A DNA stretch of 10,444 bases from Saprospiraceae bacterium. Lineage in GTDB: Bacteria > Bacteroidota > Bacteroidia > Chitinophagales > Saprospiraceae. A program made the translations under genes and the position numbers. Under the pieces are notes generated by a model, which was not told the origin of the DNA, did no database searches, and worked only from the letters and a program-made list of their open reading frames with translations. Positions 6,459 to 10,444 of this stretch are shown here, piece by piece. How positions within the stretch are numbered: position 1 is the stretch's first letter; every line of letters starts with the position of its first letter. The DNA lies in assembly GCA_013361075.1 (NCBI GenBank), contig JABWAJ010000146.1, positions 1 through 10,444 on the forward strand, written 5' to 3'.

Positions 6459-7394
6459 TCAGAGTATTTTTTCCCAGCTTAAAAAAACGGGGGCGCTTTT
6501 CCCGCCCGGAATCAACCCTGCCAGTTTATCCAGATAGCCATCCCGGGTTGTTTGATAAAAGGTCTTTTGGCCTTCAATCCAGTCTTTGGCTGCATTATTG
6601 CTGCGTTTTACGCCAAGGCGCTTGGCAGTTGTATCAATGGCACTCAGGGCATCCGACCAGTTTTTCAGGCCTGCCAATTGAGCCATCAGGAGGTAACGTT
6701 GGATTTCGTGGCCCGATTCCGCTTTTGTTTTCGCTTCATCAATTGTTTGGATGCCCTGCCAAAGAGAATTACGAGAAATTTGCCGGCTGAAAACGAATTG
6801 TTCGAAGTGCATTTTAGCTTGTTCATATAAGGCCAACCCCTGTTCGGCACTAACGCTTTCAGCCTGGTCGGCTTTGGTCAGGAGCAGTGTATTCATTTTA
6901 GAAATGGTGTCATGCGCAACGTCAATGGCAATTAAGCCTGCCATTGATGCCATCAGGGCTTTGTCCCGGGCACCGGCTTCCTGTTCTGTTTCAAGTGCTG
7001 CACTGGCAGCTTTTGCCGATTCCCGCGCTTCTTCAAACTTTTTAAGCTTCCAGGCAGAAAGCGATTTAATGGCAAGTGCTTCACCCAACACATCATTTGA
7101 CTTGAGTTTTTCGCTGGCTTTCAAGGCTTTGGTTGCCTGGTCGTAAGCACTTTGGTAATAGGTGTCTGGTTTAAGGTTCATGTCCGGTTCCCCGGAAGAC
7201 GGAAACATTTTTTCCAGTTCCGGCGAAGCAGGTAAATCCGAAGTTGCCTGCTTTGCCCGCTGCTTCATTTCCAGCTTGGCTCCCAGATTAAAGGAATTTT
7301 GGGCGGCATTGTAATCCTTTAACCCGGCGCAACCAGGAGCAGTTAACAAAAGTGCAATAGCTACCAACAACTGAAAAAGAGAAGGTTGTTTCAT
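6459..7394 (-). CDS. Putative lipoprotein, helical, unknown function
   Basis: I do not recognise this 311-residue protein. It opens with a lipoprotein-like signal: MKQ, a hydrophobic stretch (residues 6-18) and TAPGC with the candidate lipidated cysteine at 22. Proline at -2 is unusual, but the rest fits signal peptidase II. The residue after Cys is Ala, and the cellular side of the membrane is not predictable here. The mature part is almost wholly helical and alanine/lysine-rich. Residues 78-135 contain TPR-like helical pairs (YQSAYDQATKALKASEKLK, then ALAIKSLSAWKLKKFEEA), so protein-protein contacts are plausible. The start was set at the ATG at 7392-7394 because it places the signal at the N-terminus; the in-frame ATG at 7427 adds 11 residues before the signal. 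It diverges from the aldose epimerase gene and converges tightly with the DUF2520 gene. Confidence 0.7.
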   Translation of the reverse strand: MKQPSLFQLLVAIALLLTAPGCAGLKDYNAAQNSFNLGAKLEMKQRAKQATSDLPASPELEKMFPSSGEPDMNLKPDTYYQSAYDQATKALKASEKLKSNDVLGEALAIKSLSAWKLKKFEEARESAKAASAALETEQEAGARDKALMASMAGLIAIDVAHDTISKMNTLLLTKADQAESVSAEQGLALYEQAKMHFEQFVFSRQISRNSLWQGIQTIDEAKTKAESGHEIQRYLLMAQLAGLKNWSDALSAIDTTAKRLGVKRSNNAAKDWIEGQKTFYQTTRDGYLDKLAGLIPGGKSAPVFLSWEKIL

Positions 7395-7495
7395 GGCTTG
7401 AAGTTTTTTTTGGAAAATCCTCAGCAATAACGCTGCATAACTGGTTTATTTTACCGGATAAAGTTAACAGGATTTTTATCATTTTTGCCCCGCTT

Positions 7496-7503
7496 TATTT
7501 TTG
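7496..7503 (+). promoter_or_regulatory. Candidate Bacteroidota -7 box (TAnnTTTG) for the aldose epimerase gene
   Basis: TATTTTTG fits TAnnTTTG and lies 29 bases before the ATG at 7533. It falls inside the longer possible reading frame that begins at 7485, so a transcript started here could only use the 7533 start. A good -33 element is not apparent. The 138-base gap (7395-7532) also has to hold the promoter of the divergent lipoprotein gene. On that strand only a 7-of-8 match, TAACTTTA (revcomp of 7459-7466), is seen. Confidence 0.4.
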
Positions 7504-7532
7504 TACTTGTTCAGGAATTCATCCATTGTTCT

Positions 7533-8474
7533 ATGTTCAAACACCAGGTTGTTTCCTTCGGGAAATATGAAAAACATATCTTCCAGCATGCTTCAGGCAA
7601 AGCGCTTTTTTCGCTCGTGCCTGCCTGTGGCGCTTGTTTGCTCGACCTGGTTCTTGAAGGGAAACAAATCATAGACAGTTGTAAAACCCCGGTAGAAGCA
7701 TCGCTCAACAACTGGGCAAAAAGCAGCATGTTGTTCCCCTTTCCCAATCGCCTGCGCAACGGGCGTTATGAATGGGGAGGAGAAATCCTGGAATTCCCTG
7801 TAAATGATCCGGCAACCGGAACGGCACTCCACGGACTGGGCATTGACAAAGATATTGAGTTGATTGGCTACGAAATTGGCGAAAACGAAGCTACGGCTGT
7901 TTGTCAGTATCAAAGCAAAGGCGAATTTCCTTACTATCCCTTCCCGTTTACCTTTTCAGCAGTTTTTAAAGTGGAATATCCCGGGCAGTTCACCATCACC
8001 CTGGCGTTTAGAAATGACGGCGACCGGGCGATTCCGGCAGGTTTGGGCTGGCATCCTTATTTTCACCTTGGGTTTTCTGACGTAAAAGATATGGAACTGC
8101 AAATGCCTGCCTGCGAACTTGTGGGCATAGATGCTGCCATGATTCCGACCGGGAAGCGGTATGGTTATGATGATTTTGTTACTCCCCAAAAAATCGGAAC
8201 GACTGTATTGGACAATTGTTTTGCTCTTATTGGCGAGGGGGAAACAGCTGAAACACTCCTGCGCCAAGGTAGTCACCAATTGCGTTTTTGGCAGGAAACC
8301 GGGCCAGGCAAGTACAATTTTTTACAAGTCTTTACCCCACCACACCGCAACTCCATTGCCGTTGAGCCGATGACATGCAATATTGATGCATTCAACAACG
8401 GGGAAGGACTCGCTGTTCTTGAACCCGGGTCGGAAATCCGCGCCAGATTTGGTGTGGACTTCCGGATAGCTTAA
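7533..8474 (+). CDS. Aldose 1-epimerase-family protein (galactose mutarotase-like)
   Basis: The 313-residue protein belongs to the galactose mutarotase-like beta-sandwich family, which interconverts alpha and beta anomers of sugars through a catalytic histidine and glutamate. Counting from the 7533 start, the family landmarks are FPFPNRLRNGRY (substrate-binding NR, 68-79), TALHGLG (H100), GLGWHPYFHL (170-179; catalytic histidine H174, with a second at H178) and AVEPMTC (276-282; catalytic E278). No signal peptide is evident, so it is probably cytoplasmic. The exact sugar is not decided by sequence alone; relatives include glucose-6-phosphate 1-epimerases. The start is the internal ATG at 7533, because the upstream in-frame ATG (7485) would add 16 poorly matching residues and include the candidate promoter box. 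The gene ends 34 bases from the convergent SDR-like gene, with no clear terminator hairpin between them. Confidence 0.9.
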   Translation: MFKHQVVSFGKYEKHIFQHASGKALFSLVPACGACLLDLVLEGKQIIDSCKTPVEASLNNWAKSSMLFPFPNRLRNGRYEWGGEILEFPVNDPATGTALHGLGIDKDIELIGYEIGENEATAVCQYQSKGEFPYYPFPFTFSAVFKVEYPGQFTITLAFRNDGDRAIPAGLGWHPYFHLGFSDVKDMELQMPACELVGIDAAMIPTGKRYGYDDFVTPQKIGTTVLDNCFALIGEGETAETLLRQGSHQLRFWQETGPGKYNFLQVFTPPHRNSIAVEPMTCNIDAFNNGEGLAVLEPGSEIRARFGVDFRIA

Positions 8475-8508
8475 GTGCATTTAAGTACGGGTGCGGCTGT
8501 CTAAAGAT

Positions 8509-9294
8509 TCACACCTGCTCCGAAAGTTGTTGCAAATAATGCGACGGGTAAACATGGATACCCGGTTCAAATTGTTGAGCGACACTCACCATGGCTGCCG
8601 CTACAACTTCTGCCTCTACGGGGCGGTATTTGCTGAGCAGCCCCCCTGTCAGGGCGTCAATTCGCCTGCCGATTTTAGCTGCCCATTGTTCGCCCCAGCG
8701 ATTTTCGTTGCGCTCGCCCAACAGTACAGAAGGTTGAAAGATGTGTATGGCCCAAAAAGGCAATGACTTAATGGCATCTTCAAGTTCACCTTTCACCCGG
8801 CTGTAGTAAAACATGGATTTTGGATCGGCACCAACCGACGAAACCAGTAAAAATTGGTTGACCTTATTCTGGACGGCAGCGAGCGCCGCTTCGTAAGCGT
8901 AGGTATAGTCAACTTTATAAAAAGCTTCTTTATTTCCGGCTTTAGCCATCGTTGTACCAAGGCAACAAAAGAGATCATCGCCTTTAAGCAAATGGTGAAA
9001 AGTCTGGGGAAGATTAAAATCCACAACATGCTGTTCCAGCTTTGGATGCGAAACAGGCAGTGTGCGCCGGGTAAAAGCGATGACTTTCCCATAAGCACCA
9101 TGTTCCAGCAAGAGCCGGAGGCAATAACCGCCGACCAGGCCTGTAGCGCCGAGGAGGACGGCTGTTTTTTGATCTTTTACAATTTCAAGTTCCAAAAGCT
9201 GTACTTTTTTATGTTTGGTACCGTGTGCAAAAAAGAAGGCAGGGGTCAGAACATCATCCCCCAAAACCAGGCCATCACTTTCCAGCTTACCCAA
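8509..9294 (-). CDS. NAD(P)-binding SDR-like oxidoreductase (TIP30/FMP52-like)
   Basis: This is a Rossmann-fold atypical short-chain dehydrogenase of about 212-261 residues, depending on start. From the ATG at 9294, the nucleotide-binding motif is GATGLVGG (49-56), followed by VVDF (90-93), the family motif CLGTTMAKAGNKEAFYKVDY (111-130), VSSVGAD (151-157) and an active-site-like YSRVK (164-168). The combination resembles the HTATIP2/TIP30 and yeast FMP52 group; substrate unknown. The start is uncertain: in relatives the GATG motif lies within about ten residues of the N-terminus, whereas here 48 residues precede it and the first 16 codons overlap the DUF4112 gene in another frame. A TTG at 9193-9195 is one alternative that removes 33 residues and the overlap. 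It is probably the last gene of a minus-strand operon with the two genes to its right. Confidence 0.85.
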   Translation of the reverse strand: MGKLESDGLVLGDDVLTPAFFFAHGTKHKKVQLLELEIVKDQKTAVLLGATGLVGGYCLRLLLEHGAYGKVIAFTRRTLPVSHPKLEQHVVDFNLPQTFHHLLKGDDLFCCLGTTMAKAGNKEAFYKVDYTYAYEAALAAVQNKVNQFLLVSSVGADPKSMFYYSRVKGELEDAIKSLPFWAIHIFQPSVLLGERNENRWGEQWAAKIGRRIDALTGGLLSKYRPVEAEVVAAAMVSVAQQFEPGIHVYPSHYLQQLSEQV

Positions 9295-9740
9295 ATGACA
9301 AAAATCAGCAGTCCGAGTAACACCGACAAAATCAGGAAAACCACGCCCCAGGCGCTGCCTTCGTGTTTGCCTTCCTGGTAGTGTTCTTTCAGCAAACGAA
9401 GGTTACGGGTATTGGATTTGAATTTTAAATCAAACAAATCCCCAATAAAAGGCACCAGGCCCACAACCGTATCCAGCAAAATATTGCCGAGCATCTTTAC
9501 AACTACCATGCCGCTTGCTCCGTAGCGTGCCATCATAAGGAGCAATAACCCCGATATTCCAAAAGTAGCAATGTCGCCAAGATAAGGAAAAAGTCCAATG
9601 ATGAAGTCCAGCCCAAAGCGAATGTTCGTTCCCGGAATTCGAAAACGGTTGTCCATCAGGGCTGCAAGGCGTTCGATCCATACCAGGCGGTCATCGGACA
9701 CCATCTTTACCTCCGTAATCTGTTGTTTGGTTCTTTCCAT
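9246..9740 (-). CDS. DUF4112 small membrane protein
   Basis: The 164-residue protein matches the DUF4112 family: LDNRF-like MDNRFRIPGTNIRFGLD (29-45) is the hallmark, followed by membrane-embedded segments. It contains two copies of the pattern LDxxxGLxPxxGD, at residues 44-56 and 89-101, exactly 45 residues apart, each leading into hydrophobic stretches. A C-terminal helix at about 133-153 is strongly hydrophobic and a tryptophan-rich end follows. The family has no established function known to me; an inner-membrane location is inferred from the hydrophobic segments. It begins 7 bases after the metallophosphoesterase stop codon, consistent with one transcript. An internal ATG at codon 13 is a possible alternative start, but the first ATG leaves the charged N-terminus intact. 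Confidence 0.9.
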   Translation of the reverse strand: MERTKQQITEVKMVSDDRLVWIERLAALMDNRFRIPGTNIRFGLDFIIGLFPYLGDIATFGISGLLLLMMARYGASGMVVVKMLGNILLDTVVGLVPFIGDLFDLKFKSNTRNLRLLKEHYQEGKHEGSAWGVVFLILSVLLGLLIFVIWVSWKVMAWFWGMMF

Positions 9741-9747
9741 ATTGCTG

Positions 9748-10444
9748 TTAAAGGTAGCGCACTGTCGTTAACAATTGTCCGTCCCGAAGCTCAATTTCCC
9801 TAAACCCTATGCGGTAGTGGTCTATCGTAAATGCCTCAGCGTAGGGATGAATCTGAAAAAAGCAGGAAGGCGTCACATAAACGGTAACATTGCCTGCCGA
9901 AACAACCCGTTCGACATGGTAGTGGCCGCAAAAAACGTGAATTTGTCCGGGTTGTTGTTGGAATAAAGACAAGACAGCAGCATGATTTTTAAGCGGATAA
10001 TGGTCGTCCATGTACCTCACTCCTGCCAGCAGCGGTGGGTGGTACATGAAGATAATCCAGTCGCCCGAATGCGCCTTTAGTTGCTCGGAAAGCCAGTCTA
10101 ACTGCTTTTGAGATACTTCATAAGTTGTCGTATCCAGGAAAAGAGTTGGAAATGTATTGTAATCTGCGCGATAATACAATTCTCCTGCCTTCATCAAATG
10201 ATCTAAACCGAAAGCCTTTGCCATCAGCGTTGGGTCGTCGTGGTTTCCCGAAATCAGCCGGTACGGCACTCCGGATTTTTCCAGATGAGGCCTTATCCAG
10301 TCATAAATTTCAGCCTCCCCTTCCATGAAGCAAAGATCCCCCGAAAGCATTAACTCGTCCGGGTTTAAAGCGCAGGCAGCTTCCAAAATCGCAAGGAAAT
10401 TAGAGCGCACATCCACGCCATGAGTGTCTTCTCCTTCCTTTCCT
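9748..10444 (-). CDS. Metallophosphoesterase (calcineurin-like, CpdA/Icc-type), 5' end off the window
   Basis: The frame is open to the right edge: nine codons upstream of the first possible start (a GTG at 10414-10416) read GKEGEDTHG and continue without a stop, so the gene very probably begins beyond 10444. The calcineurin-like phosphoesterase motifs present, numbered from that GTG, are GDLCF (26-30, metal-binding Asp), GNHDD (57-61), YHPPL (H126) and GHYH (164-167). The first metal motif, DxH, would lie in the missing N-terminus. These enzymes hydrolyse phosphodiesters or phosphomonoesters using two metal ions; the layout resembles the CpdA/Icc cyclic-nucleotide phosphodiesterase branch, but the substrate cannot be set from sequence. 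It precedes the DUF4112 gene by 7 bases. Confidence 0.85.
   Translation of the reverse strand, partial: GKEGEDTHGVDVRSNFLAILEAACALNPDELMLSGDLCFMEGEAEIYDWIRPHLEKSGVPYRLISGNHDDPTLMAKAFGLDHLMKAGELYYRADYNTFPTLFLDTTTYEVSQKQLDWLSEQLKAHSGDWIIFMYHPPLLAGVRYMDDHYPLKNHAAVLSLFQQQPGQIHVFCGHYHVERVVSAGNVTVYVTPSCFFQIHPYAEAFTIDHYRIGFREIELRDGQLLTTVRYL

Noticed and set aside
8471..8486. Repeated TTAAGT after the aldose epimerase gene
   Set aside because: Two 6-base copies, one containing the stop codon, are too short to be meaningful.
10414..10416. GTG as the start of the metallophosphoesterase
   Set aside because: The frame stays open through nine more codons to the window edge and the family's N-terminal DxH motif is missing, so this is an internal codon.

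Overview
The window looks like chromosomal DNA of a member of the Bacteroidota. The evidence is a CcmE protein with a CPSKY heme-attachment site, an FtsE-type ATPase of the form I associate with that phylum, DUF2520 and DUF4112 proteins, almost no Shine-Dalgarno sequences, and two intergenic matches to the Bacteroidota -7 promoter box TAnnTTTG. A Saprospiria-like origin is possible but is only a guess. No tRNA, rRNA, CRISPR array, insertion sequence or phage gene is visible. The DNA is gene-dense, the longest stretch without a gene being about 140 bases.

Left part (1-2196): the 3' end of a HlyD-type membrane fusion protein enters from the left edge and converges on two minus-strand genes. These are rfbC/rmlC (dTDP-4-dehydrorhamnose 3,5-epimerase) and, upstream of it, an FtsE-like ABC ATPase. 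Neither FtsX nor the other dTDP-rhamnose genes are in view.

Middle part (2284-6456): a plus-strand cluster begins divergently from the ATPase gene. It holds ccmE (heme chaperone), a long ccmF (heme lyase subunit with an enlarged periplasmic domain) and, 4 bases later, a DUF2520/Rossmann dehydrogenase-like gene. CcmE and CcmF carry heme in the periplasm and attach it to apocytochrome c. The DUF2520 gene probably shares the transcript but has no evident role in cytochrome maturation.

Right part (6459-10444): an unrecognised minus-strand lipoprotein gene ends 2 bases from the DUF2520 stop codon. Divergent from it is an aldose 1-epimerase-family gene. That gene converges on a minus-strand run of three genes, read from the right edge leftward: a metallophosphoesterase (cut by the window edge), a small DUF4112 membrane protein and a TIP30/FMP52-like NAD(P)-binding protein.

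I see no convincing undescribed multigene system. The points most worth a second look are the Cys-type CcmE paired with a CcmF carrying an internal periplasmic repeat, the unrecognised lipoprotein, and several start-site questions.
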